Positions 26,141 through 35,077 are shown, counted from the first letter of the stretch. The stretch: 64,000 nt of DNA from Gemmatimonadota bacterium (GCA_009838975.1 VXQO01000117.1:1-64000), one strand, 5' to 3'. Notes: generated by a model from the sequence alone, not told the origin. Translations and numbers: made by a program.

Positions 26141-28393
26141 ATGCGCACCCTCTCCCTGGCCCTCACTTTCTCCGCCGCGGCGCTCTGGGCGCCACTCAAC
26201 CCGCAACTCGCCGCCCAGCAGCGGCCGCTCACCTTCATGGACGTGCAGGAGCTGAAGAGTGCGGGTTCCTGGACACCGAGCCCGGACGGGGCGTGGATGC
26301 TCTACACCGTCACGACCCCCGACTGGGAAGCGGCCGAGTCCCAGACCGACATCCACCTGGTGTCGCTCAGCGACGGCGTCGGGTCGGACCGGCGGCTGAC
26401 CTACACCGAGGACCACAACGAGAGGAGTCCGGCGTGGGCTCCGGACGGGTCGTTCTTCGTGTTCTCGTCCAACCGCGACGGGAACGACAGCCAGCTCTAC
26501 ATGATGCGGCACGACGGCGGCGAGGCCCGCAAGATCACCGACGCGGCCGAGGGGGTCTCTGGGTTTGACTTCAGTCCCGACGGTCGCTGGCTCGTCTACC
26601 GCTCCGGCGAGGGAGGCCGCGAACAGCTCTATCGGCTGCCGGCGGATGGTCTGGTTGGCGCCGCGGCCGAGGTGATCACCCATGGCGACGCGGGCGTCGA
26701 GCAGTGGGACTTCACGGCCGACGGCGCCAGGATCTACTTCGCGCGCCCCGACTCGTTCGACGAGGACGAGGTCAAGCGCGTCGAGAAGGGGTTCACCGTC
26801 GACGTGCGCAACGCGGTGACGCCCCTGTCGAGCCTGTGGAGCGTCGAGGTGGCGACGGGCGAGGAGCGGCGCGAGACCGACGACCCGGCGTACAGCATCA
26901 ACGGCTTCACGCTCTCCGACGACGGCCGCTGGATCGGCATCACCGGCGGCTCGCCGAAGCGCTACGAGCGCAACATCACGGCGCAGCGGCTCTACGCCGA
27001 CCTCTACCTCATGGAAGTCGCCACCGGCGAGATCGAGCGCCTCACCGACAACTACGAGGTCGGCGAGGGCGGGCCGAGCTTCTCGCCCGACGGCCGCTGG
27101 ATCGCGTTCTCGGCGCCGGACAACATGGAACGCTACACCATGACCGATAACCGCGTGTACATCCGCGAGGTCGCCGACCGCGGGGGCGCGTTCCGAAAGC
27201 TGGGCGCCGACTTCGACCAGAGTTCCAGCGTCGGGTTCTGGTCGGACGACTCCGGCACGATCTACTTCAACGCGGGTGTGACCGTGACCACGCAGCTGCA
27301 CGCGCTGGACGTGGCGACTGGCGCGGTCCGGCAGCTCACCGAGGAGCGGGCCGCGCTGTCCGTGTCGCGCGACGATGACACCGGCACGATCCTCATCGGC
27401 TACAGCGACCCGATGACGCCGCCGACCGTGTTTGCGGTGGCGAGCGTGGACGACGTCCCGAACCGCTCGGCGTGGACGCAGCTGGTGGACGTCAATCCGC
27501 ACGTGCGCGACATCGCGCTCGGCCAGGAAGTCGAGATCAACTGGCGCTCGTCAGACGGAAGGACGGTGGGTGGGGTGCTGGTCTACCCTGTCGGCTATGA
27601 GGAGGGGACGCGTTATCCGCTCATCGTCGCGATCCACGGGGGACCTGCGTCAGCCGACATCCTGCGCTTCAATGGCGGCTACAGCGCCCAGGTCTACGCC
27701 GGCGCGGGGTACGCCGTCCTCAAACCCAACTACAGAGGCTCGCGGAACTACGGCAACGCCCATCGCACGGATATCGTGGGGGATTACTTCACGATGGGTT
27801 ACGAGGACATCATCACCGGCGTGGACCATCTGATCGACGAGGGGATCGTGGACGGGGACCGGATGGGTGCACTGGGCTGGAGCGCGGGCGGCCACTGGTC
27901 CAACTGGATTCTGACGCAGACCGACCGTTTCAAGGCGATCAGTTCGGGCGCGGGGACGATGAACTGGATCAGCATGTACGCACAGAGCGACGTGCAGCGG
28001 AACCGGCAGTTCTACGTGGGCGACGGCTTCCTGTACGAGGACTTCGACACGTACTTCGACCAGTCGCCGCTCAAGTACATCAAGAACGCGAAGACCCCGA
28101 CGATGATCCACGTCGTGGAGGGCGATCCGCGCGTGCCGAGCCCGCAGTCGGTCGAGTTGCACATGGCCCTCAAGAAGCTGGGCGTGCCGACCGAGCTGTT
28201 CATGTACCCGGGCCGGAGCCACGGGATTCCGGATCCGCGCAACCGCCTGGTCAAGGCCGTGAGCGAGATGGCCTGGATGGATTACTACGTGCGCGGAATC
28301 GGCGAGAAGTTCCAGTGGCGGCAGGTGCTGGAGACGCTGGAGGCGGGTGAAGGGCCGGCGGTTGTGTCGGAGGAGGGGGGACGCGGGGGGTAG
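26141..28393 (+). CDS. Secreted S9 prolyl-oligopeptidase-family peptidase
   Basis: The ATG at 26141, with GAGG upstream, gives a signal peptide ending near PQLAAQQ; the open frame extends 31 codons earlier without support. Residues ~25-440 form a TolB/WD40-like beta-propeller (repeated WSPDG, FSPDGRW, LSDDGRW units). The C-terminal alpha/beta hydrolase domain has the nucleophile in LGWSAGGHW (about Ser578), an acid in EGDPRVPS (about Asp661) and a base in GRSHGIPD (about His693). It probably trims short exported peptides in the periplasm. Monocistronic. Confidence 0.92.
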   Translation: MRTLSLALTFSAAALWAPLNPQLAAQQRPLTFMDVQELKSAGSWTPSPDGAWMLYTVTTPDWEAAESQTDIHLVSLSDGVGSDRRLTYTEDHNERSPAWAPDGSFFVFSSNRDGNDSQLYMMRHDGGEARKITDAAEGVSGFDFSPDGRWLVYRSGEGGREQLYRLPADGLVGAAAEVITHGDAGVEQWDFTADGARIYFARPDSFDEDEVKRVEKGFTVDVRNAVTPLSSLWSVEVATGEERRETDDPAYSINGFTLSDDGRWIGITGGSPKRYERNITAQRLYADLYLMEVATGEIERLTDNYEVGEGGPSFSPDGRWIAFSAPDNMERYTMTDNRVYIREVADRGGAFRKLGADFDQSSSVGFWSDDSGTIYFNAGVTVTTQLHALDVATGAVRQLTEERAALSVSRDDDTGTILIGYSDPMTPPTVFAVASVDDVPNRSAWTQLVDVNPHVRDIALGQEVEINWRSSDGRTVGGVLVYPVGYEEGTRYPLIVAIHGGPASADILRFNGGYSAQVYAGAGYAVLKPNYRGSRNYGNAHRTDIVGDYFTMGYEDIITGVDHLIDEGIVDGDRMGALGWSAGGHWSNWILTQTDRFKAISSGAGTMNWISMYAQSDVQRNRQFYVGDGFLYEDFDTYFDQSPLKYIKNAKTPTMIHVVEGDPRVPSPQSVELHMALKKLGVPTELFMYPGRSHGIPDPRNRLVKAVSEMAWMDYYVRGIGEKFQWRQVLETLEAGEGPAVVSEEGGRGG

Positions 28394-28399
28394 CGGCGG

Positions 28400-28423
28400 A
28401 CGCTAAATGAGATTGTTTAGTAT
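28400..28423. repeat. CTAAAC-N6-GTTTAG-type palindrome, copy 2
   Basis: CTAAA (28403-28407), 8 nt, TTTAG (28416-28420), with degenerate outer bases (ACG on the left, TAT on the right). It occupies the 37-bp gap between the convergent S9 and MpaB-family genes. Same core and spacing as copies 1, 3, 4 and 5. Confidence 0.65.
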
Positions 28424-28430
28424 CTGACCG

Positions 28431-29600
28431 CTACCAGTCCGACGACCGCTCGTCGTGGAGGGCGGTAGGCAGCTTGTAGGAGTGCTCGAACTCGTCGAAA
28501 CTGGCGAACTGCATCAGGGCCTCGAATCGATCCTGGTTCTGCCAGGCTGCCAGACCGGGAAGCACCCTGCCGACCATTCGCCGGGCGCGGTGCCTGAACC
28601 GCAGCCACGGCACCAGCTTCCGTTTCCGGCGCGGGAACAGGAGCGAGTCCGCCAACTCGTCGCCGATCAGTTCGCGGGAAACCTGAGTCACCGTGCGGGC
28701 CATCTTTCGGCGCTCCGGGGGCGCCTTGACCCCGACGATGATGGGGGCGCTGTTGACCACGCTATTGGCCATGATGATCCCGTCGTCGTCGGTGGGAGGC
28801 TCGCACATCCTGCCGATCTCGAATGTTCGGACCGCCGAGGCCTCGTCGTGGAAGAGAATCTCCTCGGGGATGCCGAACAGAAGTCCGGCGTAGCGCCAGA
28901 CGTGAATGAAGGCCTCGCGCTCTTCCGTGGTAAAGTCGCCCCCCAGTGTGGCGACATGCCCCATCAGGCGGCCCGAGAAGGCCGACCCGGCCAAGAGGAT
29001 ATGCGCGGCGCTGAGGGGCGTTCCGTATCGCTCCCGGTCCCACTCTTCGGAGCCGTTGAGAAGATGCCTTGACTGGGCATGCACCAGACGGGCGCGGAGC
29101 GTCAGCCTCCATCCATCCCCGTCGGGCTCCATACCGCCCGGGAGATACTGCTCGACCAACTGCATGCCGTTGTGCTTGAGACGGCGTATGGCCGCAACGA
29201 CGAGCCGCCCGCGAATTCGAAACGACTTGCTGATCAGCGTCGAGAACCCCTCCACGATGCTGCCGCCCACGAGGGCTGCGAGGACGATGTCCGAGTTGCG
29301 GAGAAAGGCCTGGGAAGCGACTCTCGCGCGCCTTCTGTCGAACCATTCCGGTACCCTTCTGGCTTCCTGGACGAAAGCCAGCAGGGAATCGGGGACGCCG
29401 CGGCGCGATGCGTCCGGACCCTCCAGAACGCTGGCCAGGGTCTCGTGGATCTCCTCTGGAGACAGGGATCCCAGATCGCGGATCACCGCGTCCGCGAGCG
29501 GATCGCCGACTGTCGTATGACGGATGTATGCTGTCGCCAGCCGGGGATCGAGAGCCCGGGCCCTTTCGTATCCTGCTGCGTACGCGCTGGGGATTCTCAC
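28431..29600 (-). CDS. Oxygenase MpaB/Lcp-family protein (DUF2236)
   Basis: Belongs to the DUF2236 family, which includes fungal MpaB oxygenase and the heme latex-clearing protein Lcp. Seen landmarks are GGSIVEGFSTLI, RLVHAQSRHLL, YGTPLSAAHILLAGSAFSG and EAFIHVWRYAGLLFGIPEE, the conserved helical core. No signal peptide is apparent, so it is probably cytoplasmic or membrane-associated. The GTG at 29600 has only a weak ribosome site. Substrate unknown. It is divergent from the GntR operon and convergent with the S9 gene. Confidence 0.82.
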   Translation of the reverse strand: MRIPSAYAAGYERARALDPRLATAYIRHTTVGDPLADAVIRDLGSLSPEEIHETLASVLEGPDASRRGVPDSLLAFVQEARRVPEWFDRRRARVASQAFLRNSDIVLAALVGGSIVEGFSTLISKSFRIRGRLVVAAIRRLKHNGMQLVEQYLPGGMEPDGDGWRLTLRARLVHAQSRHLLNGSEEWDRERYGTPLSAAHILLAGSAFSGRLMGHVATLGGDFTTEEREAFIHVWRYAGLLFGIPEEILFHDEASAVRTFEIGRMCEPPTDDDGIIMANSVVNSAPIIVGVKAPPERRKMARTVTQVSRELIGDELADSLLFPRRKRKLVPWLRFRHRARRMVGRVLPGLAAWQNQDRFEALMQFASFDEFEHSYKLPTALHDERSSDW

Positions 29601-29720
29601 AGGCCGACATCGTGGTGCTTGCGAGGGAGGTGGCGAGGCGGGGTCTGATCATGGAGCCCGGCAAGCTGGCGGTCAACGTGCGAACGAGGGGCCACGACTC
29701 ACGACGGAGCGCCCCGCCCC

Positions 29721-29749
29721 TTGACACCCCCTCCCTCACCTCATACTGT
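29721..29749 (+). promoter_or_regulatory. Sigma70-like promoter of the GntR-ABC operon
   Basis: A perfect TTGACA (29721-29726), a 17-bp spacer and TACTGT (29744-29749), about 38 bp before the GntR ATG. The -10 hexamer lies inside the left arm of the inverted repeat at 29739-29782, as expected for repression by the operon's own regulator. Confidence 0.6.
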
Positions 29750-29782
29750 TGTATCTGTCGTATATGACTGCAACAGTTGAGG
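29739..29782. promoter_or_regulatory. Inverted repeat over the -10 region, probable GntR operator
   Basis: CCTCATACTGTTG (29739-29751) and CAACAGTTGAGG (29771-29782) match as inverted arms with one extra base on the left. The repeat covers the -10 hexamer and the expected transcription start. YtrA-type regulators bind such sites in their own promoters (family knowledge), so autoregulation is likely. Confidence 0.6.
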
Positions 29783-29786
29783 CACC

Positions 29787-30197
29787 ATGAAGATCCGACT
29801 CAGCCACGCCGACGGCCGACCGCTGTACGTCCAGATCATGGACGAGGTGCGCAGCGGCCTCGTTCGGGGAACGCTTCGGCCGGAGGACCCGCTCCCCTCG
29901 GTGCGGGAGCTCTCCTCGAGTCTCCGCGTGAATCCCCGGACTGTTTCGCAGGCGTACGCGGCGCTCGAGCGGGACGGCGTGGTTCTGGTCCGGCACGGAA
30001 AGGGAACGTTCGTGGCGCCGGGGGTGCGGCCGGACGAGAGGGAGCGCCCGCGTCTGGCGAGGGAGGTGGCGAGGCGGGCGCTGGCCGATGCCTCGCGGAA
30101 CGGACTCGCGCTGGCCGACCTGATGACGGCGTTGCGGGAGGTGGAAGGCGGAGATCCTCATCGAGACGGTGACGGTAGCAAGGAGGGTGGACAATGA
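29787..30197 (+). CDS. GntR-family regulator, YtrA subfamily
   Basis: A 136-residue repressor with an N-terminal GntR winged helix-turn-helix (PLYVQIMDEVRSGLVRGTL, PSVRELSSSLRVNPRTVSQA) and only a short C-terminal helical tail. That short form defines YtrA regulators, which control adjacent ABC transporter genes and often respond to cell-wall stress. The ATG at 29787 follows GAGG by four bases. It is co-transcribed with the ATPase (ATGA overlap). Confidence 0.92.
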   Translation: MKIRLSHADGRPLYVQIMDEVRSGLVRGTLRPEDPLPSVRELSSSLRVNPRTVSQAYAALERDGVVLVRHGKGTFVAPGVRPDERERPRLAREVARRALADASRNGLALADLMTALREVEGGDPHRDGDGSKEGGQ

Positions 30198-31141
30198 CGG
30201 ACATCGCCAGGGCGGCGCTGCCAATCGACCTCGGCGGCGGCCCATTCGCGGTCACGACACGAGGGCTGGCCAAGCGATTCGGCGCCGTGCGGGCTCTGGA
30301 CGGCCTGGATCTGCAGGTGCCGGAAGGAGCCGTATACGTGCTCGTGGGTCCCAACGGGGCGGGCAAGAGCACGCTGATCCGGACCCTCATGGGTCTTGTG
30401 CGCTACCAGGCCGGAGCGGTCAGCGTGCTGGGGCGGGACCCGGCCGACCGCGGAGCGAAGGTGCGCGCGGACATTGGCTACGTGCCGGAGGACTACCGGT
30501 TCGGCTACGCCTGGATGACGGTGGGGCGCTGGCTGGAGCACCAGGCGGTCTACCACCCGTCCTGGGACGCGGAGTACGCTCGCCAGCTGGGCAAGCGGTA
30601 CGAGATCGAACCTGGACGGAAGTGCCACACGCTGTCGAAGGGCCAGAGTCGACGGGTGCAGCTGCTTGCGGCGCTGGCGCACAGGCCGCCGCTGCTCCTG
30701 CTGGACGAGCCGACCGACGGTCTGGATCACGTGGTGCGCGATGAGACGCTGAGTATTCTGAGCGAACACCTCGCCGATTCCCCGACCACGGTCGTGATCT
30801 CCACGCACAGGGTCTACGAGGTGGAGCCCCTGGTGGATCACGTGGGCGTGCTCTCGGAGGGACGGCTCCTGGGACAACTGCCGCGCGACGAGTTGCGCGG
30901 AAGCCTCTTGCGCTACTGGGCGGACGTTCCGGAAGGCTGGAGCGGGCCTGGCGAGCTGGGAGGACGGGTGGTCAAGCGCAGCGGCGCGGCCCGCGCGATC
31001 GAATGGACGGTTTGGGGCGACCGTGACGTTGTTACGCGGGGCCTGTCGGAGGCGGGTGCGGCGGTGCGGGAGGTCGCACCGTTGTCGGTGGACGAAGCGG
31101 CAGTTGCACTGCTTTCGGAAACAAGTAGGGAGGCATCATGA
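30194..31141 (+). CDS. ABC transporter ATP-binding protein
   Basis: Walker A GPNGAGKST (residues 52-60), signature LSKGQ (147-151), Walker B LLLLDEP (167-173) and H-loop His205 are intact, so it should hydrolyse ATP. The ~100-residue C-terminal extension after the ATPase core is typical of YtrB/BcrA-like subunits. It overlaps both the GntR gene and the permease gene by ATGA. Export of, or resistance to, an envelope-active compound is the usual role for this gene order (inference). Confidence 0.92.
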   Translation: MTDIARAALPIDLGGGPFAVTTRGLAKRFGAVRALDGLDLQVPEGAVYVLVGPNGAGKSTLIRTLMGLVRYQAGAVSVLGRDPADRGAKVRADIGYVPEDYRFGYAWMTVGRWLEHQAVYHPSWDAEYARQLGKRYEIEPGRKCHTLSKGQSRRVQLLAALAHRPPLLLLDEPTDGLDHVVRDETLSILSEHLADSPTTVVISTHRVYEVEPLVDHVGVLSEGRLLGQLPRDELRGSLLRYWADVPEGWSGPGELGGRVVKRSGAARAIEWTVWGDRDVVTRGLSEAGAAVREVAPLSVDEAAVALLSETSREAS

Positions 31142-32022
31142 CGGACTCGACGGTGGGCCGCATGCCGGAGATGAGGGCGGTGTGGATGGAGCAGCTGCGG
31201 GTGGTCGGGTTGGCGATTCGCCGCGAGACTGGGTTGGCGGGTCTGGTGGTGGCACTTGCGTCCCTGGCCGTCATCGCCACAAGCAGGTTGCCGGTGCTGC
31301 AGGCAATCTTCAACGAGGATATGCACGAGCTTGTGTTCGATCCCGCAGTGTCCCCCTGGATGTTCCTGCCCGTGCTCGCCGCGCTGCTCCTTCCGCTCGT
31401 CGTATGGAAGGGCGAGCGCAGGTTTGGCGACACCCCACTGTGGTCAATGCCTGTCGACCACCGCAGGCACGCGCTCCTTAAGGTCGGGGCCGGATGGGTC
31501 TGGCTCATGGTCATCCTGGGGGCGGCCTTCGTGTGGGCCACGCTTACGACTCTGGTGAGCGGCGGGGCCCTGGGTGTCGATGAGGTTCGCCTGCTCCTCC
31601 TCGACCCGGCAGGAGCGCCCGCGGGCACGCCCGGCTCCATGGAATCGGTGAACTGGACCACTCCGTGGTGGCAGTGGGTGCTCCCATTCACCTCGGCGTC
31701 TGCCGCCTACTTGCTGGCGAGCACCCTGATGCTCTCCACGGCGCGACCAGTGTTCTGGGCCGTCGGGCTATGGGTCGCCGGCGCGGTCGTGCTGGGCATC
31801 GGCGAGATCTGGGACATCGGTTGGATGCAGCGGACCACTGAGTTCGTCGCCTGGTATATCGGTGGAGAATCGTTCGCGCGAGGGGTGCAGCTTCCGACTG
31901 GCTGGGAAGTGGTCTGGACGCTGGTGCCAACCGCTCAAATGTGGGCGGCATCGGCCGCGTTCTGGATCAGCCTGGGGCTGGTTGGAGTGCTGGTGGCGTC
32001 CGGCCGGCCGCGGAATCAGTGA
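31138..32022 (+). CDS. ABC-2-type permease subunit
   Basis: Six hydrophobic segments are visible, the usual number for an ABC-2 permease half, for example VVALASLAVIATSRLPVL, MFLPVLAALLLPLVVW and SLGLVGVLVAS. The protein is 294 residues with no ATPase motifs. The start overlaps the ATPase stop. It is the last gene of the GntR-ATPase-permease operon and ends 6 bp from a convergent gene. Substrate unknown. Confidence 0.85.
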   Translation: MTDSTVGRMPEMRAVWMEQLRVVGLAIRRETGLAGLVVALASLAVIATSRLPVLQAIFNEDMHELVFDPAVSPWMFLPVLAALLLPLVVWKGERRFGDTPLWSMPVDHRRHALLKVGAGWVWLMVILGAAFVWATLTTLVSGGALGVDEVRLLLLDPAGAPAGTPGSMESVNWTTPWWQWVLPFTSASAAYLLASTLMLSTARPVFWAVGLWVAGAVVLGIGEIWDIGWMQRTTEFVAWYIGGESFARGVQLPTGWEVVWTLVPTAQMWAASAAFWISLGLVGVLVASGRPRNQ

Positions 32023-32028
32023 GTTCGG

Positions 32029-33276
32029 CTACCGGACTCGCTGCGGCAATCGCCTGACCGCAATCACCGGGACATCGAACTCGTCCGTGTCGACGAACGC
32101 AGCGAGCCCATCGGGACCGAAGGCGTCCGGCATCTCCAGCCGACCCTCGGGGAACGTGCCCACGTAACGGCCGTCCGGCCCCAGCACGTCGATCGCGCCC
32201 GGCCCGCTCGTGGCCGGCTCCGTGCTCCGCTCGACCCACAGGCTTCCATCCCAGGTGACGCGCACGGCCGCAATCACCGGCACTTCCGCGTGGAACTGCA
32301 TATTCTCGACCCCCGCCCGTTGGGCCTCCATGTAGCGGTCGATCATCGCCCGGACCTCCGGCGGCGGATCGCCTCCTCGCTGGGTGAACTGCCGGTTGCT
32401 CTCCTCTTCCAAGCGGCGTTCCCGCTCCGCGCGTTGCATCCGCTCCGTCACGGGCAGCGGCCGTATGGGCCGACGAAGGATGCGCGAGACCGCGCCGGAT
32501 GCGTCGGTGAGCTTGATGGCGTACGCCGACGAATCGGAGAACGCGACTCCGCCTGCCGGCATGGCGTCGAACAGCACCTCCGGTTCGAACCCCCACTCCT
32601 CACCAACCGTTTCGAGCGCTTGCTCGAAGCTAAAGACTGGAGGAAGCTCGGTTGGCTCGCGTGCGACCCAGCCCTCCACAAGCACTCCGCCCCTAATCTC
32701 GGCCGAGGTCAGGTCCATCCGGAGGATCGAGCGTTCGTCCCGGACCAGTGCGGTCCGAGATCCCGTCCGTTCCGGTCGAAGGCCCGTGCGGGCCATGACC
32801 ATGAACCCGCCACTTTCCTGCGCCGTGTGTTCGAACTGGCCGTCGGGACCGAAGACGTGATACCCCCTGAGCCTGTCGCTGACGAGACTGCGCCCGTCCG
32901 CCCACACCATGAGCTGCGTCGCCATCTGGAACTCGCCGGGGCCATCACCGACGCGGCCGAAGTCCCGGACATGCCGCCCGAGCGCGTCCACGACGACGAC
33001 TCGCCTGCCGCCATCCGTGTCCGCTCCATCCAGCAGGTACAGGTTCCCTGCACTGTCGAAGCCGATTCCCTGGATGGCAAAGAACTCCTCCCATTCGGCC
33101 TGCGCCTGCGCCGATCCGATGCGGTACACCGGCTCGAAGTCGGTCGAGAGCGGGAGGTCCTCCGCAGGGAGATTGACGATGTCCTGGGCGCGGAGGTCGG
33201 TGGGCCCGAGAGCAGTGGCAAGCCCTCCGGTGATCCACATTCCCCCGATGGCCAGTATTCGCAGATTACGTAGCAT
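32029..33276 (-). CDS. 6-bladed beta-propeller protein A
   Basis: A signal peptide ends near LRAQD. The rest carries NHL-like blade repeats ([45 protein letters not shown]). There are no catalytic motifs, so it is probably a periplasmic binding or scaffold protein. It is a paralogue of the propeller gene at 35232; both end in a DAFGPDG segment followed by an acidic D-E and a VIRL/VRRL strand. The ATG at 33276 has GGAGG ten bases upstream. Four palindromes lie in its 211-bp upstream region, more potential regulatory sites than any other gene here. Confidence 0.75.
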   Translation of the reverse strand: MLRNLRILAIGGMWITGGLATALGPTDLRAQDIVNLPAEDLPLSTDFEPVYRIGSAQAQAEWEEFFAIQGIGFDSAGNLYLLDGADTDGGRRVVVVDALGRHVRDFGRVGDGPGEFQMATQLMVWADGRSLVSDRLRGYHVFGPDGQFEHTAQESGGFMVMARTGLRPERTGSRTALVRDERSILRMDLTSAEIRGGVLVEGWVAREPTELPPVFSFEQALETVGEEWGFEPEVLFDAMPAGGVAFSDSSAYAIKLTDASGAVSRILRRPIRPLPVTERMQRAERERRLEEESNRQFTQRGGDPPPEVRAMIDRYMEAQRAGVENMQFHAEVPVIAAVRVTWDGSLWVERSTEPATSGPGAIDVLGPDGRYVGTFPEGRLEMPDAFGPDGLAAFVDTDEFDVPVIAVRRLPQRVR

Positions 33277-33321
33277 TGCGGTCGCACCTCCGAGTGGGCT
33301 TCAGGTTACTCGCGTGACTTT

Positions 33322-33339
33322 CTACGATAATCTTCGTAG
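33322..33339. promoter_or_regulatory. CTACGA-N6-TCGTAG palindrome upstream of propeller gene A
   Basis: Perfect 6-bp arms CTACGA (33322-33327) and TCGTAG (33334-33339) with 6 bp between, 46-63 bp before the start codon. Reading the minus strand, TTGCGC lies 17 bp before TTATCG, so the palindrome would cover a weak -10. Its arm length and spacing equal those of the CTAAAC family next to it. The 11-mer ACGATAATCTT inside it recurs upstream of the giant LRR gene. Confidence 0.55.
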
Positions 33340-33364
33340 TACTGAGCGCGCAAGGACCGGCGAG

Positions 33365-33388
33365 ATACTAAACAATCCTGTTTAGCAT
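33365..33388. repeat. CTAAAC-N6-GTTTAG palindrome, copy 3
   Basis: CTAAAC (33368-33373) and GTTTAG (33380-33385) are perfect 6-bp arms with 6 bp between; the outer ATA/CAT bases partly pair. It is the first of three copies spaced 42 and 34 bp centre to centre. Confidence 0.75.
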
Positions 33389-33406
33389 TGTGGGGACCAG
33401 CGGCCG

Positions 33407-33430
33407 ACACTAGACATTCTTGTTTAGTAT
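33407..33430. repeat. CTAAAC-N6-GTTTAG palindrome, copy 4 (one arm mutated)
   Basis: The left arm is CTAGAC (33410-33415) and the right arm GTTTAG (33422-33427), with the outer TAT kept on the right. A single change separates it from the perfect core. Confidence 0.65.
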
Positions 33431-33440
33431 CGTGGAGCGG

Positions 33441-33464
33441 ATACTAAACCATTTTGTTAAGTAT
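33441..33464. repeat. CTAAAC-N6-GTTTAG palindrome, copy 5 (one arm mutated)
   Basis: CTAAAC (33444-33449) with right arm GTTAAG (33456-33461) and outer ATA/TAT retained. It lies 24 bp from the end of the amidohydrolase gene and about 170 bp before propeller gene A. Confidence 0.65.
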
Positions 33465-33487
33465 TCGCGGCGGCAAGAACGACACCC

Positions 33488-35077
33488 TCACCGCCGCAAC
33501 CGCGGCACCGTCAGCGGACTCGCCTCCAGCACCTGACCCCAGATCCGCTTCCCCACCGCGTCCGCTTCTCGGATGATCGCGTCCTCGTCCATGGTGACAA
33601 CCTCGCGGTCGCGCATGACGAACCGACCGTCCACCATCACCGACTCGATGTCACCGGGATGGCCGCTGTGGACCAGCGCCGAAATGACGCGCCCCGCCGG
33701 CACCAGGTGGGCGCGCAGCATGTCGACCACCAGCAGGTCCGCCTTCTTCCCCACCTCCAGCGTGCCGAGCGCGTCGGGCTGCTGGACCGCCAGCGCACCG
33801 CCCTGCGTGCAATCCGCCAGTACGTCTTCCGGCTGGGGCTGCAGGCCAGGCACCTCGTCCCCGTCGCGGTTGCGGCGGATCCGTTCGGTGAGCATGGCGA
33901 TGCGCATCACCTCGAAGACGTCGTTCGTGTTGTTGTCGGTGCCGAGGGCGATGGGGCAACCAGCCGCCCGAAGCTCCGGAATCGGTGGGCTGATGCCGCG
34001 GTTCGCCGCCATTCCCGCCTGGTGCGCGATGATCGTGCCCGAGCGCCCCAGTAGCGCGACCTCCTCGGTGTTGACGTAGCGGGCGTGCGCCGCGAACAGG
34101 CGGGGGCCGAGGAAGTCGTGCCGGTCGAGGTATTCGGCCGGGCGAAGGCCGTGGTGCATGACCATGAACTCGTACTCGGCGCGGCTCTGGTTCAGGTGAA
34201 TCGTGTAGCCGAGATCGTGCGTCTCGGCGAACTCGCGCACGGCCCGCAGCAGCTCGGGTGACGACGTCTCGGTGAGCGAGGCCGCCGGGAACACCGAGAT
34301 GCGGCCATCGCGCGCGCCGTGCCAGGTGGTGAACAGGTCGCTGATGCGCTGCATCCCCTCGTCCCGCAGACTGGCCGAGAAGCGGGGCGTCCCGCTGAAC
34401 GACCGGGCCATCGAACGGGTGGATACCGGACCTGGCACGTTCTCGGTGTCGCGGATCCCCTCGGCGAGGACGCAGCGGAGGCCGGAGTCGGCCAGCACCC
34501 CGGCCTGCCGCCCGACGTTGCCGGTGTACTCGACGATGGTCGTGGTCCCCGTCCGGATCGCCTCGAGCGCCGCGACCTGCACCATCAGGTTGCCCTCTTC
34601 GCCCTCGAGGAGGCTGGCGGGCGAGATCGCCAGGCCCGCGGTGTTGGGGAAGCCGAAGTCCTCATTGAAGCCGCGCGCGATCACGGCACGCATATGGGCG
34701 TGCGTGTTGATCAGACCCGGGAAGAGGGCCTTGCCGCGTCCGTCCTGGATCTCGGCCCGCGGGTACCCGGCCAGGACCTCGTCGGTGGGCCCGATCGCGG
34801 CGATCCGGTCGCCCTCGACGGCGAGCGCCACGTCGTCCTGCACCAGGTCGGGGTTGGCCACGGTGGTGTTTGTAAAGACGACCGTGGCTTCCTGGGCTTC
34901 CGGGGTCGCGCCGGGCGGGGCGGCGCTGTGCGTGTGCGCCTGCAGATGGTCCGGCTTCAGCATCAGGGCTGCCGTACCGGCCCCGGTGGCGGCCAGCCAT
35001 TTGCGGCGAGTAAAATCCTCTGGATTGCTCGAGGAGCGCTGCCTGCGAGTCGAGGTCCTTCGGGTCGTAGTCGACAT
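33488..35077 (-). CDS. Tat-exported amidohydrolase (SAH/chlorohydrolase-like)
   Basis: A metal-dependent hydrolase of the AtzA/TrzN/SAH-deaminase branch. Metal ligands are visible in INTHAHMRA (HxH), the IHLNQS strand, AAHARYVN and GTDNNTNDVFE. The first ~35 residues form a Tat signal (FTRRKWLAATGAG), so the enzyme acts in the periplasm, unusual for this mostly cytoplasmic branch. The ATG at 35077 has AAGG about nine bases upstream; a TTG two codons earlier opens the frame. The substrate (deamination or dechlorination of a heterocycle) cannot be told from sequence. Confidence 0.88.
   Translation of the reverse strand: MSTTTRRTSTRRQRSSSNPEDFTRRKWLAATGAGTAALMLKPDHLQAHTHSAAPPGATPEAQEATVVFTNTTVANPDLVQDDVALAVEGDRIAAIGPTDEVLAGYPRAEIQDGRGKALFPGLINTHAHMRAVIARGFNEDFGFPNTAGLAISPASLLEGEEGNLMVQVAALEAIRTGTTTIVEYTGNVGRQAGVLADSGLRCVLAEGIRDTENVPGPVSTRSMARSFSGTPRFSASLRDEGMQRISDLFTTWHGARDGRISVFPAASLTETSSPELLRAVREFAETHDLGYTIHLNQSRAEYEFMVMHHGLRPAEYLDRHDFLGPRLFAAHARYVNTEEVALLGRSGTIIAHQAGMAANRGISPPIPELRAAGCPIALGTDNNTNDVFEVMRIAMLTERIRRNRDGDEVPGLQPQPEDVLADCTQGGALAVQQPDALGTLEVGKKADLLVVDMLRAHLVPAGRVISALVHSGHPGDIESVMVDGRFVMRDREVVTMDEDAIIREADAVGKRIWGQVLEASPLTVPRLRR

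Noticed and set aside
29524-29767. Short plus-strand frame upstream of the GntR gene sharing a REVARRG-like string with it
   Set aside because: The match is a short GC-rich word in the 5' end of the antisense MpaB-family gene and its upstream region. No start site or family was found.
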